Of a stretch of DNA of 64,000 nt, positions 34,947-47,265 are shown piece after piece. Source of the DNA: Pseudophaeomoniella oleicola (taxonomy: Eukaryota; Ascomycota; Eurotiomycetes; Phaeomoniellales; Phaeomoniellaceae); the NCBI GenBank assembly GCA_003868215.1, contig QWDQ01000015.1, positions 248,001 through 312,000 of the forward strand, written 5' to 3'. Numbering within the stretch: position 1 is the first letter of the stretch; every line of letters begins with the position of its first letter. Made by a program: the position numbers and the translations under genes. The notes under the pieces are model-generated. The model saw only the letters and a list, made by a program, of their open reading frames with translations. It ran no database searches and was not told where the DNA came from.

Positions 34947-37900
34947 CAGCTGTCACTCACACCAGGTGTTGTTATGGCTTTCAGATAGCACACAAGAGCA
35001 TAGATACTGCGACTAGTGACAGAGTGGAGACGGAAGGTGAGATCCAGGTCCTACAGCTTCCGGTCAGACATTATTGTAGTCATTGCACGGTTGACCAAGT
35101 GCAGTGCCCATTGTTCTACTTCTCTTGGAATACGTGTTCGTGCAGCTAGATATTCGTCACGGGCACTCTTAGTCCCGAGAACCTCAATCGCGCAAGTGCC
35201 GACGTTCAGATATAATGGATTATGTCCTGCTGGCCATTATGCTGCTCTCGGAACAGATGGTACACGAGATATAGATGGGGTATGCCGGATAGCGGTTACC
35301 GTAACACCGCCAATAGGAGGTGACATTCCCGGTAGAATACAAATAGCACCCTTCCTTGCAGCTCGGGTGAATGGTCCCCTGTTTCCACAAAGGTCAAGCC
35401 TATTGGCCATCTCCTGGGAAGACTCCGCCAGTCCATCTGGACGGTGGCCTCACGGACGCAGTAGTCACAAAAAGAGAGCTTTGCTTGGGCGTACAACCTA
35501 TGCTAGCCTCTCACTCGCACTGTCGTCCGGTACTTTGAACCAATTCTCTAACCGTGCCGTCACAACTATTTTCAATCTGCAGCTGATTGCCCCCAGCAAC
35601 TCAGAAAAGACTGGAAATGCTGATGTTAGGTCATTGGTTGTCTTGCCGTTGTATGGGCCCAACGCTGAATAGTTGCTGATGATCGTAGGCAGGGCCGGAA
35701 GACATATCGAACTGGGAGCCAGCATGGCAGTGCCGAAGTCTAGGACAACAACTAACGAGCTTTGGGCCCGCCTTGCCTGTCCTGATCCCTCGTGCTTTCT
35801 TATACTGCCGAATGTCGTGCATCAGCTATTCTGATAAATTCTCGTCCCTCGCTGCCATATGGGCCATATGGGTAGTGCTAGTGTTCTAACCTGTCAGTTC
35901 CCTGCGATTAACGACCGACAGTCTTTGATGGCATCATGGCTTTACTCTCGTAGGGTAGAGCTCGGTTCTGAGCGCAGGCCAACATGCGGTCGGTAACTGT
36001 GTTGCTAGTATAAGTAAAATAGGAAGACATTAATGCCTTTCTGGACATCTGCTAAGCTCTAGGCTTAGGAGAGCAACTCCGGCGTTCCGCAAAGCAACTC
36101 TAAGCAGCTGAAAAGGAGCAGGTGGGCTGTCGACAGCGACAATATGTAAGAAAAGCGTGGCTATTGGATGCGGCAACGACACCTTTCTAGCAAAGAACGC
36201 GGTAAGTATCCAACTTGTTGACCAAGACCTTGATCTGGTTTAGTGGAGTATAAACACCTGAGGCTTCAGTCTTGCATAACCTAGGCCCCAGATTCCAGCA
36301 CGAACTAGCTCCTGGAGCAGTTGAAATGGGCTGTCCTTGTAGTACCTTGATTAAATAAGAATAGGAAGTGGGCATAGATACCATTGATGCAAATGCTCCC
36401 GAAGCATTCTAGAAGATCTGAAATCTGGGCCTCCACCAGATTAGACCATATATTCCAGTATGAACCGTATCACCCTGTCACCCCGGAGAAAATAGGGTAA
36501 AGCACAGGATTCATGGCCGCCAATCACCTGACGTTAAAGCACACGTCTGCAATAAAGGCAATCATGACAATAGAAGTGTACCCCAGATACAACTTAGCAT
36601 GGAGGGTAATGAACGCTTGACTGGCTTCTCACAAGGCAACTCTAGGATCTGCTTGGCAGTAGTAAGTAGTATTTGGTTCGCGTCCTTCTCAGTAAGGTGG
36701 CGCGGCTTATATAGCGTCACTCATCACTGCCTAGGCAACACCACTGACGAAGTTGTTCCAAGGTGACAAGCTCTGAAGCTATGTTAAAATCCATGAGGTC
36801 GATGCGCTCACTCTATATCATCAGCAAGTGTCTCGGCCAAATTGGTATAATTTGCCTTGCGTTTAATCACACTTCTGCTTTCTTGTTTAGCAGACAAGGC
36901 CAATGATGGCAGCAGGTCCGACTTCGATTCGTCAAAGTAGAGCGACAGCAACAAGAAATGGCTCGCAAACTATGCTTCGCCGCTCACCGTTCATACCAGG
37001 TTCTTCGAAAGTGAGAGCCAAGCTTCAGAGTAAGGTCTTTAGGACTTCACCGAAACCAGGACATGACAACGAATGGCTCCATCTGCAGAGCATCATCCAC
37101 TGTGGCGCGATAGAGAGACTGGTGCGCCACAGAAATCGGTACCAAGATAATGACAAAAGGGTATTTGTTACTCTTTCGGGTGTCGATCCCACAAAAACAT
37201 CCGAGGAAAACAAAGAGAGCGAAAAAGGAGAACGGGAGAGCAAGGACTACCATAAAAGTAAAAAGCTTCTGTGTGAAGCGCCAGATATACCATGATGCCC
37301 TTTGCTATGGTATTTTGTAGAATGTGACTTGGTCCACATGGTGCGAGGACTAATTCGCCCGTCAGCCGCAAAAAAGCACCAAGCCACACAACACAAGAGG
37401 TGGCGTAGAGACTTGGGGAAGTCGGTACCATGTCGCACCAGGCTCGAGCTGTTTACCATGGAAGGCTCTAGCTTGCTGATGCTCATTTCTTTCCGCGCGG
37501 TAAGGGGGAACGTTAAGAGCGCCGAGATATATATAGCTAGTGACAACGTACGTTCCCAAGGTTGCAACATATGTCGGTTATTGGGTTCGAAAAGCTTCTG
37601 TAGAGCTTACGGATTCGTTGTGTGCAGGAAGGAAGTGTCTCGAGAGTCTCCTTGCGGTCCCTCATCCCCGGGAACTATGACAAACCTTCATGAATAACGT
37701 TTTCAGTCTCTTAATAGTAAGATCTGATCTTTGGAGCTTGGACATCCCATATACCACAATGATAGCTGCAGTCCACTACTGTCGAGCTGTACAAGTATAC
37801 GTACGAGAGATCCTGGACTGAGGACAAGAAGTGAAACCGACTTCGAATAAGTTGTTGGCCAGGTTTCATGTCTCGAGGTAATTAGCCGTGTGATGATCAA

Positions 37901-38209
37901 CTTTCGGGTCAAGGGTCATCAAAGTACAACCTCTTGAATGCGTGTAGTAGCATATAGTAGCATATAGCCTTGCTTTGGGAGAACCATGGCCATCTCCTTT
38001 GAGGATGCGTAAAGGGAGGTAAGTTAGGTAACATATCGATGAGCGGGAACACAGAAATGATGCCAATCTAGGAATATAATGACAACAGGCAATTTCCTTC
38101 TCTTTTGAGCCACTTGAAACATGCCGAGATTGGGAGCGACGACAGCCACCAGTTCCAAGATTTTCACGGCAGCTCGGGTATCTGTGGTGCTTCATCTAAT
38201 TTCATACTG

Positions 38210-38221
38210 TACTACGTAGTA
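38210..38221. repeat. Perfect palindrome TACTACGTAGTA
   Basis: One of four perfect copies in the window (others at 22429, 39254 and 39741), all intergenic. Confidence 0.95.
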
Positions 38222-39253
38222 AGAGGGACTACTACGTTAATGATGTGATGTTTGATCCTGGGGTAATTGGCACGGTTGGAATCTACGCAGTCACTTTCTA
38301 ATGAACCTCAGAAGCAGAACAACAAGGTGCTAACCTCAACACAGAACCTTGCCGATGCAACGGTAAGGAGAGGATTCAGATTTGCAGGATTGCTCCAACG
38401 TGACTGAGTAATTGTACATGGATGCAATAAGGACTGAGTAACCTCGGTCATGAGATGCAGGATACAAACCCCAACCCAGCTCCGGGTAGAGGTTCAACTT
38501 GGAACAAGAAATGGCTCATCGTATGTGTTACTGTTGACGTTGCTGTAATTATGTTTGCAAAGAGGAGAGGAGAAGCTGAGCTCGCTGATACTGGTTCAAG
38601 TCAATGTTGATCATGGTTAGTGAAAGCTTAAGCACAACTTCCTTACCTGCGGCCGGCACAGGCGTCCAATCGTTTATGCTCAGCGACGCAGATTTGCGAT
38701 CCAACCAAGCTGAATCTCTGCAATGTGTACTATGTAACCTGCAACCCCCAGAGTTCCCTCCCGTCTCTCTTTGTTCCTCCGACAACGACGGTACCGAATT
38801 CCGCTTCTACATCCTCTACATGTAACCAGGGGCGGGCTGAGTGTGATGAGAAAACAAAGAAAAGAGTTTCGAACAGGCGCTGGCTTGCGTGTTCCTCATG
38901 TAACTTAGCATTTGTCTTGTCTATTGATGTAGCTGTAGTCAAGGCACGGGGAGACCCTCGACGGTACGAACATTCGGTACGCAATAACGAGGATCGCAAT
39001 TTCCATAGATTCTTGATCTTCATGGGGGTGAACCCGCCTAAGGGGTCCGCTTAGGACAAGGAGCTCTAGGTAAGGTAATCACCGTAACTCCGAAGCCCAA
39101 GCGAGGGACTACTCCCCTATATCAGAGTGCCTCGGTAACAGGCACAGTACCTCGTAGTAATATTATTAACTATGACCTTAGTGAGGTTGTGGGCGAGCCA
39201 AATCAAGGTCTGTGAAACCTCCACTTCCATCATCACTCAATTGTCCAACCGCC

Positions 39254-39265
39254 TACTACGTAGTA
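39254..39265. repeat. Perfect palindrome TACTACGTAGTA
   Basis: Perfect 12-base copy, 1 kb from the copy at 38210. Confidence 0.95.
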
Positions 39266-39740
39266 CCGCCCCCTGCAAGGCTTGTTTGGACACTAGTTGG
39301 CCCATGAACGGTACTATGAGTACAGTATTCCATCTTGGGACCGCCAAATTGATAGTGCAATGGCAAATCCAATGGCACAAGTCCAATCATTTCCATCCAA
39401 CTGGACACTCGGTGGCTAACTATGGATGCCCCTGTTCCTGATTTGGACTTGACCCATGGCCTTTTACGAGACAGTAGGGCATCACAGACGGATGTCGGAT
39501 ATGAGGTGTTGCCCAGGAGTACAGTAATTATATGGTGTGCCGTCCTCAAGACGAAGGCATCAAGAGGAGAACGACTCGACGAGAACAGATCATGCTGGTT
39601 CTTGGAAGATAATTCCCGAGTCTCTGCTGTAATGTGTTTGAGATTCGAAGGATGCATGTAGATCTTGTGGAGGATGTGTACTGGACTGCAGGTAAGTCAT
39701 CGGCGATAGATTCATTGTGCAGTGTTTCGTCTTTCTCCTC

Positions 39741-39752
39741 TACTACGTAGTA
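39741..39752. repeat. Perfect palindrome TACTACGTAGTA
   Basis: Perfect 12-base copy, 0.9 kb upstream of the WSC gene start. Confidence 0.95.
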
Positions 39753-40660
39753 TGCAACCGTAGTAAGATATATACTGTAGCATTCATAAGATATTGCACA
39801 AGGTAAATACGGAGTACTATGGATATGCTTTGGCCGCTTCCATGCGTGTGCACTCGTGGCCATCGGTTCTTCCCATGAACACGAACAAAGCAGCCTGTTG
39901 TTCCTTTTGTTTTCCCTCTTATGCATCCCTGGGTCTTTGTGGTTAAGCCCAGTACCCACCACCCGCCCACTGTAACGTAGTACAAAGTGCACTGCGGTCA
40001 CTCCATTCGTCAACTTTTCCACCGCCTCTCCCGTCTTCCTCCCTAAGGAACCTAAGAAAAAGGACTTTCCTTGATCTTCGATTCCACATCTATCCGTTTA
40101 CTATCCACCTTTCTCTTCCTTTTTCCTCTCTTACCCTTTTTCATTCACCTTCAAAATTCTCTCCTTCGTCGGACTCTACGCAGAGACGACGATGTGCCAC
40201 CGGTATTGCTGAGGTCACGCAGCAAAGCGCCCTAGGAGAGGCCGACAAGCAAGCCCAGCACATCTCGTGGCATTGGATTGTCCACAGCTGGCCAGCAGAC
40301 ATCTGTCTCGCTGCTCGATCGGAGCAAAGGAAAGAGAAGAGAATAGAAAGAAGAGAAAAAAGAGATACACTACGTCGCAACATCGATCGCAAACAGTTGA
40401 GAAGAGAGAAGACGGGCAGAATATCACATCGCTTACATTATCGGCATAGTCTTCTCAGCATAACCCTTTCGTTTACCACCAAACAGGATCTTATTTTTCA
40501 CATTTCTTTGGACATTCATTTCACCCACATATTCCCCTGGATATCATCGACATAGAACCTCCATTTTCGAACCCTCTTTCGCTTTATCCTCAGTGTCGCT
40601 CCGACCTCACCTCTTCACCGAACCCACTGCGGTCGCTACACACGTACATAAACAACAGGG

Positions 40661-42230
40661 ATGATATCGATTGTCAAGATGGGTTCCTCTAGCTTTCTGG
40701 CTCTTCTTGTGCTCCTGGTAGCCATGGTTGAGGTCGTCCACGGCCTCGCCCTCAACCTCTGTTCATCAGAGAACACATCTGACGATTCACCAGGTATGGC
40801 AAGCTGTCTTTTGTTGCCTTGTGCTACCCTTCCTTGCTGACAAAGCGTACCAGAATATAATACATTTCAGTCAAACGGAGCTTGTCATGACCATTGTAAT
40901 TCACAATACGCGTTCGCAATCACCCAAGGGAACAATTGTTGGTGCTCCAACTATTCCCCAGCAGATACCGTATCCTTGGACGAGTGCAATGAACAATGTC
41001 CCGGGTATCCTTTTGAGAATTGTGGAAGTTCCGGCGGGCTTTATGGTTATGTTCAGCTTGATAGGCCTCCTTCAGGCACAGCTGGGGCTTCTTCATCATC
41101 AACCTCACCACAAAGAGCCCAAACAACCTCGCAGGCGGTATGTACTTGTCACATTAAGTTTTTCCCGTGTTCTGCATCCATCTCTCCTGTGAATGCTCGC
41201 CTGGATCCTGATCTTTATACCCCTGGCCCGGTTTCGTTTATGAGTAAGGTTTTGACGATGGGTACAGAGTCCCACTGAGCGAACTGTGTTGCAGACAGTA
41301 ACAGACACTTCCATTGGGAGCGTTGTTGTCACTGTCACGCAAACACCCGCTACTTCGTCGAGCTTTTCTGAAACCACGTCCTCTTCCGTATGTTTTGCCT
41401 GTATTCATTTCTGTCACAAACGGCTTGAAATCAGTTTATTCATTGTCACGAGAACGTCTGCTAACTTCATACTCAAGCCCACGACTACGACGCCTACGAC
41501 CACAACAACTCCATCTATGACAACATCTACCTCTCCTACCACAACGAGGGCAACGGTGAGAACTACATCTTCCTCGTCATCTGTCGCCTTGCCTACCACA
41601 CGAACCGTCACCGGATCAGGCGTTACCTCCGTTATCACTTTACAGGGCCAAACTCAGGTATCTACCATCATCCTAACACCCTCGGCGAGTGCGACGCCCG
41701 ATCCAGGGAGTCTCGGTCAAGGTGCATCAAACAAGTTATCTTCCAATGGGCTCAGCAAAGGCGCTGTAGCTGGCATCGCCGTAGGTGTTGCACTCGGTGT
41801 GACAATGATCGCCGCTGTCATTCTTCTCTTCATTTGGCGTCGCATGAAGCAGCACCATCGCGAAGCAGAAGCGGCCGGAAGTCCCGAGATGAGTGCCGCT
41901 GCTGGCGATACCCCTGGCTCTGTTTCTCGTCACACCAGTCAAATGTCACAATCAGGTCTTCTCAGCAAGGGTCCAAAGTTGAATACCCATCACATCAACG
42001 GGCCCGGGCCATGGCCAGCGCCAGGGCAGAGTGCAGGTTCAAATGGCTCACCCACCGGAGCAGGAAATCGACGGTCCATTGGCGCAGACCAGCGACTGGA
42101 CGCGTATCATCCTATCTACACCTTGGAGGACGGGCGACATAGCGATGTGTCCCTCCAAGACAATCAAGACTATTCTCGGAAGATCCTTTCGGTCCGCAAC
42201 CACGGTCCGGGAGAGGCTGAAGAGAATTGA
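40661..42230 (+). CDS. WSC-domain cell-wall integrity sensor (Wsc/Slg1-like)
   Basis: Exons 40661-40793, 40854-41137, 41295-41387 and 41478-42230 give 420 residues. A signal peptide covers about residues 1-29 (FLALLVLLVAMVEVVHG). The WSC domain (about 33-105) keeps its cysteines: YNTFQSNGACHDHC, GNNCWCSNYSPAD, DECNEQCPGYPFENCGS, then LYGYVQL. A long Ser/Thr-rich stalk follows, split by two introns. A single membrane helix lies at about 265-290 (GAVAGIAVGVALGVTMIAAV) followed by RRMKQHHR. The cytosolic tail has about 130 residues with Ser/Pro sites and ends in acidic EAEEN. In yeast such sensors signal through Rom2-Rho1-Pkc1 to the wall-integrity kinase cascade; this is inferred here. Exon 4 could contain a further intron at GTGAGA near 41550. 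Confidence 0.88.
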
Positions 42231-44179
42231 TCGAATCCCCGACTTTTCTTTTGCTCTTTGTTTTTGGCAGCGTACACGATGACTGACGAATCACTTTTGC
42301 ATTGGGACGGCGCTTCACCTGTACAGTACTACATACACGAGCCATGAGATTTTCCATGGAGAATACCCCCGAAGTTTTTGTGATTGATTTGTTAGATTTA
42401 GGGGCGCATGTCCAGGCACCGAAGTCCTCGGATATGGCGCCTTGAATGATGTCGTTCGGACCTATTAGCTGCCTCTATGGCTCTAGACGGACTAATTAAT
42501 GGGCAATCACAACATATTGACTACTTGTTCATCAAAAATATTCCCAAACGTACTTCCTGGTCATGCAAATATAGCAAACGTGTAGGAGTTGGTAGAGATG
42601 GGCAAAATCCGACTTGTTCTTGGCAGCAGCCATCGTCTGGTAACTTACCTGATGAATGTGTGGGACTTTTGGAAGTCAGATGACGGTGGGAGAAACATCC
42701 GGGACCTTTTGATTTTATTCTAATAGTCTCCCTCCTTCCCTTAGGTAACTGACCTATAACTTACCTGCCCTTACCTTAGTATACGATAATCCTCATTGGG
42801 TATCTCACCTCGCACACTTCATCGCAGGTCCCGACCTAGTTTTTGTATTCCGAGAGGAGCCGCAAGAATGGCCGGGCAGGCTAATGCAGTACAATGCGTA
42901 CTACGTACATGCAGAAGTCTCGAGTGCCTGCTAGTCTTCCTCCCATGTATATTCTTGTATGATACCTTATTGTTTATATGGCTATATATGAACAATGGCG
43001 GCGTTCATGGATCCGTACCTTGCAGATATGAAGCTCCATTGAAGAGACTTTGTTGGGTTACGGGGGTCATGGACCTTGCTGTTCACAACGGTCAGGATGT
43101 CATTCGAGTGACGGAAGCATTGCATCGTGATGGACAACCATCGGCACAAGCTGGAGAGATCAGCGCCGCTTGTCCTTGGGTCTCCACGGGTTAATGTTCC
43201 ACAGGTGGGAAAGGTCGATTGGATAATGGAGTCGACGAGTCGAGGTTCCGCCGAGATTTGCAAGTGATCTTGTTCCCTTTTTTTGCCTTTTCTTTTCTTT
43301 GTGTTGGAGAAGATGCTTTGGTCAATATAACGTCAGAGCTGGTTGTTCGGTTTCTCCAATCTTTGGGTCGGAGATACCGTACTTGACAAGTAATGGTACG
43401 GTAAAATAGCCACCATCATCCGTCAAGCCCCTCACCAACAGTTGCACACCGAGACACAATGATTCTTACTACGTACCTAGTACTACCTCATGTAATCATG
43501 CTGCGTCATGCGCAGTTCCCGTATTGTATCTCCTCATTCTTGTTTCGTCCGTTACGAGCATTCAGTACTGACCGAAATGCTTATGTCCCCGCACCTCTCC
43601 TCGTCTCCCACTCCTTTCCCCCAAAGGTCCCAGAGCAGGCTCGCAGGTCCCAGAGCAGGTCCCGGGTCGTGAGGATCTCCTGCTAAACTTCAATTGATAA
43701 CGTACCCAACTACGTAGTACTCTTTACCCAAATAATGATGCGTGGGTAACCTACCTACGAGCCTATGACTCTCCGCCTCCTTTGACTTGTCACATGGATT
43801 GCCTCCTTCTATGATTCCATCTCTTCTGCGTGATCTTGATCTTGGCCACTGCTCCTAGCCCCAGTCGTCTCGTCTTGTTCATTCTTCTCTTTCGCTCTTC
43901 TTCTTCCTCTACCTCAACGACCATTTCTACCTGATACTTTTCCACTCTTCAATATACACACTCTCCCCTCACTCAATCAATATACACTTTTTCTCTTTCT
44001 CGCGTTGCGTAATTCACTTGCCCCATCCTTGTGCTTGTAATCTTAGCGTTCACAAGTCTCGTCGACACCTTGCGCAATAGAGATACCCTTTGGTCCTGTA
44101 ATTGGATACTGCACCGCCGCGACCTTCTCATTACCTACGCCTGCTTTGAACCTAGTCCTAAGGTTAGGTTGAGGCGAGG
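42231..44179. other. Intergenic region WSC gene - glycerol kinase gene
   Basis: No gene recognised; the 132-codon frame at 42796-43194 lacks similarity. Palindrome variants TACTACGTAC (42899-42908) and CTACGTAGTA (43710-43719) occur here. About 380 bases before 44180 are strongly CT-rich, typical of a fungal promoter/5' leader. Confidence 0.5.
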
Positions 44180-46149
44180 ATGACAACGGTGAGCATGTCA
44201 CCAAGAGCTAGTCCCCTCATTCAGCTAACGCGCTTGGGACAGAACGGCATCAGTGATATTCCGCAGGGCGTATACCTGGGTGCAATCGATAACGGGACAA
44301 CCAGTTCCCGTTTTCTCATTTTCGACAAGGCGGGCACACCCGTCGCATCTCACCAGATCGAATTTAAACAGCATTACCCACATTCAGGGTAAGGCCTCAC
44401 ATTCAGGTTCTGAAGGGTGCGACCGAGACTAACGGATTGCTTTAGCTGGCATGAGCATGATCCTAATGAGTTAGTTGCCTCGGTCGAAGAATGTATTGTG
44501 GAAGCGACGAAACGTTTTGAAGAATTGGGTCATACGAAGGACGAGATTAAGGCCATTGGCATCACCAATCAACGGGAGACGACCTTGGTGTGGGACTCCG
44601 AAACGGGTGAACCACTGCACAACGCCGTCGTATGGACCGACACCCGAACGGCCCCAATTGCAAGAGAACTCAAACAGCGTAAAGGCGCAGATAAGCTCCC
44701 TGGCCTCTGCGGTCTCCCAATTTCCACGTATCCCTCAAGTACGAAACTTACCTGGCTTCTGCGCAATGACTCCAAGGTCAAGGCAGCATACGAAGCAGGG
44801 AGGTTGAGCTTTGGTACAGTTGATACGTGGTTGATCTACAATCTAAATGGGAAGCGGAACAAAGTCTTCGTAACCGACGTCACCAATGCTTCCAGAACCA
44901 TGTTCATGAACCTGAACACCCTGGAATATGACGATTTTCTGCTCGACTTTTGGCAACTGGATAGGAAGAAGATACACTTGCCCACGATTGTCAGGTCGTC
45001 AGATCCGGAAGCGTACGGCAAACTAGCATCGGGGCCATTACAGGGTACGAGAATCACAGGCTGTCTAGGTGATCAGTCGGCAGCGTTGGCAGGACAAAAT
45101 GGGTTCGAACCTGGAAAGGCAAAGAACACCTATGGTACTGGATGTTTCTTGCTATATAACGTTGGCGACAAGCCAGTGATCTCATCACACGGCCTGTTGG
45201 CGACAGTTGCTTATGCATTCAAAGGTATGAAGGCTCAATACGCGTTGGAAGGCAGTATTGCAGTAGCCGGAAGCAGTGTGAAATTCTTGATGAACAATCT
45301 TGGCTTCTTTAGAGACTCCGCAAAAGTTAGCGAAGTTGCTGGAAGCGTGAAAGACAACGGAGGCTGTGTGTTTGTGACTGCTTTCAGTGGTCTGTTTGCA
45401 CCCTATTGGATAGATGACGCCAAAGGAACGATCTGTAAGTTGGCATCCGGCATGCTATCTCGCGTCCTTGAAGACTGACATGCGACGACAGTCGGGATTA
45501 CGCAACACACACAACGGGGCCATATTGCTCGCGCTACACTGGAAGCAACGTGTTTTCAGACCAAAGCGATTCTCGATGCTATGGAGAAAGATTCCGGTCA
45601 CAAGCTGACTGATCTCTCCGTTGACGGAGGGATGTCCAACTCAAATCTTGCGATGCAGGTAGGTTGATAAATTTTTGCTGCCAGCACCCATCCCACGCGC
45701 GAACTAACACCCCTACCAGACCCAATCGAACCTCATACAGATCCCTGTCAACCGACCGCAAATGCGTGAGACAACAGCCCTCGGCGCTGCCATCGCTGCT
45801 GGCTTTGCGGTTGATGTCTACCAAACCTACGACGAACTAAAACACGTCAATCAAGAGAACAGAATGGTTTTCGAACCGGAGATCTCAGCCGAGGAAGCGA
45901 ACAAGATGTACAACAGATGGAATCGAGCGGTGCACATGTCTAAAGGCTGGACAGCTGATGATACGGCCGGTGAAAATGGTGGCGGTTTTGGAGGTAAGGA
46001 CGATACCTGCTCTCTGCGTTCCTTTTGCAACTCATCACTCCTATTCTGCACCTTAATTCATTATTACTCGGGCAGCATTTCGAGAGCGAAAGAGTCATTT
46101 TGTAAATAAGAATGCGACTGACCAAGACGACAGACGATCAAGGGATTGA
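44180..46149 (+). CDS. GUT1: Glycerol kinase (FGGY family)
   Basis: Exons 44180-44388, 44446-45434, 45492-45658, 45720-45993 and 46076-46149 give 570 residues. It phosphorylates glycerol to glycerol-3-phosphate with ATP. Visible motifs: [18 protein letters not shown] (phosphate loop of the actin-like fold), [64 protein letters not shown] and [14 protein letters not shown], the FGGY C-terminal signature region. The last exons encode a Gly-rich linker and a charged tail ([18 protein letters not shown]). The first 30 residues are not conserved, and a GTGAGC just after the start codon leaves the exact N terminus open. The yeast enzyme is cytosolic or at mitochondria and feeds glycerol catabolism through Gut2. 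Confidence 0.95.
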
Positions 46150-47265
46150 AGACGCAGAAGCCTAATTGCGCTAATATCCCTTTCCCTCGAATCTCGAGTC
46201 CGCTTGCTCCTCACCTACGGCACCCTATACCAGCCCACGAGCACCCAATACGAGATACGCTGATGTGAAATGACAAATGGCCTTTTTACCAACAGACCGA
46301 AGATACCACCACCAAAGTGAGAAAGTAGTATACTAAACACAAAGAAAATGAGAAAACGAGCCGGGGAAAAGACAAAAAGAGAAAAGAAATAGATGATTGG
46401 GAAGCAAGAGGTCTGGATCCTCTGACTCGCTTACATACATGACCTATCTTACCTGCCTACCTACCTCCTTCCCACCACCTAGGTATCTAGGTACCTACCT
46501 ACATATATCTATACAATCCATCTTATCTACAACCCTGAATATATATATATATATATATATGTGTGTCCCTTCCCCTTCTATCTTCATCTTTTCAATCGTA
46601 CGTGAAATCTGAACTGTGAAAAATCCCCCAGACTCAAAATTTCAGACTTTACCGCCCCCGCCCCCCAAAATCTCGGCGTATATGCCCGCCCCTTGGGAAC
46701 CAAACCAAACCAAACCTAGGTTGTCTTTTAACAACTTGACTTGTAAAATTCATACCTGATATCTCGTGAGCTTCCTTTTGACGAGGAGGAAGAAGATGAA
46801 GGAGGAGGTAGAAACTGCAAATCCTCCCAGTCAGGGCCCAGGGCTTGGCGGCGGCCTGGCGGGTGTTGGCGGGGGACGGACGGAGGAGGGCAAGTGTCTC
46901 CCTTTTTATTCTAGTTTTATTTCCATTCTTGACTTAAGTTACTGATTCGATTTGATACCCGATTTGATTTGACTTGAAGAGACTAGCAGAGGGGCTTTTC
47001 CCTTTAATCTGTATGAAATTTAGGTTGATTCAGTACATCAGTTTACGTCAATTTCTCATTCCTTTATTGAGTTACTATCGTCCTGCACAGGTATCCACGC
47101 CATAAGGGCCGAGGGTACAGATCCAAAGTCAACAATCCCCAACCAACCAACAACAGCCTTTCGCAAAAAAGAACTCGAAGTAAACGCACGGGAAAAAATA
47201 AAAAAGGATAATAATACTAAAAACCCTCGAACATCCTTCAACGATTTATGAGTACGAAATAAGAA
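46150..47265. other. Convergent intergenic region with AT microsatellite
   Basis: Lies between the 3' ends of the glycerol kinase and Pns1-like genes. It contains nested ACCTAGGTATCTAGGTACCT motifs at 46477-46496 and an (AT)11 tract. No gene recognised. Confidence 0.5.
46539..46560. repeat. (AT)11 microsatellite
   Basis: Eleven AT units followed by GTGTGT. Confidence 0.95.

Larger units (their letters stand above)
34263..40660. other. 6.4 kb gene-poor divergent region upstream of the WSC sensor gene
   Basis: The largest gap. No frame shows family resemblance; the 218-codon frame at 35016-35672 begins with GTG and contains no ATG. Composition is balanced, so no obvious repeat-induced mutation. 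Three perfect TACTACGTAGTA palindromes lie at 38210-38221, 39254-39265 and 39741-39752, plus a 10-base form at 34743-34752. The last 600 bases are CT-rich and look like a long promoter/5' leader. Confidence 0.45.

Noticed and set aside
35016-35672. 218-codon plus-strand open frame in the 6.4 kb gap
   Set aside because: It begins with GTG, contains no ATG and has no family resemblance; no convincing splice partners seen.
36903-37295. 130-codon plus-strand frame starting with ATG
   Set aside because: No motif, and overlapped by equally long opposite-strand frames; could be an orphan gene but not supportable.
39546-40022. 158-codon minus-strand frame
   Set aside because: No similarity; covers two palindromes and a CT-rich leader region of the WSC gene.
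34263-40660. Decayed transposon hit by repeat-induced point mutation
   Set aside because: Composition is balanced, with no terminal repeats, transposase or reverse-transcriptase motifs visible.
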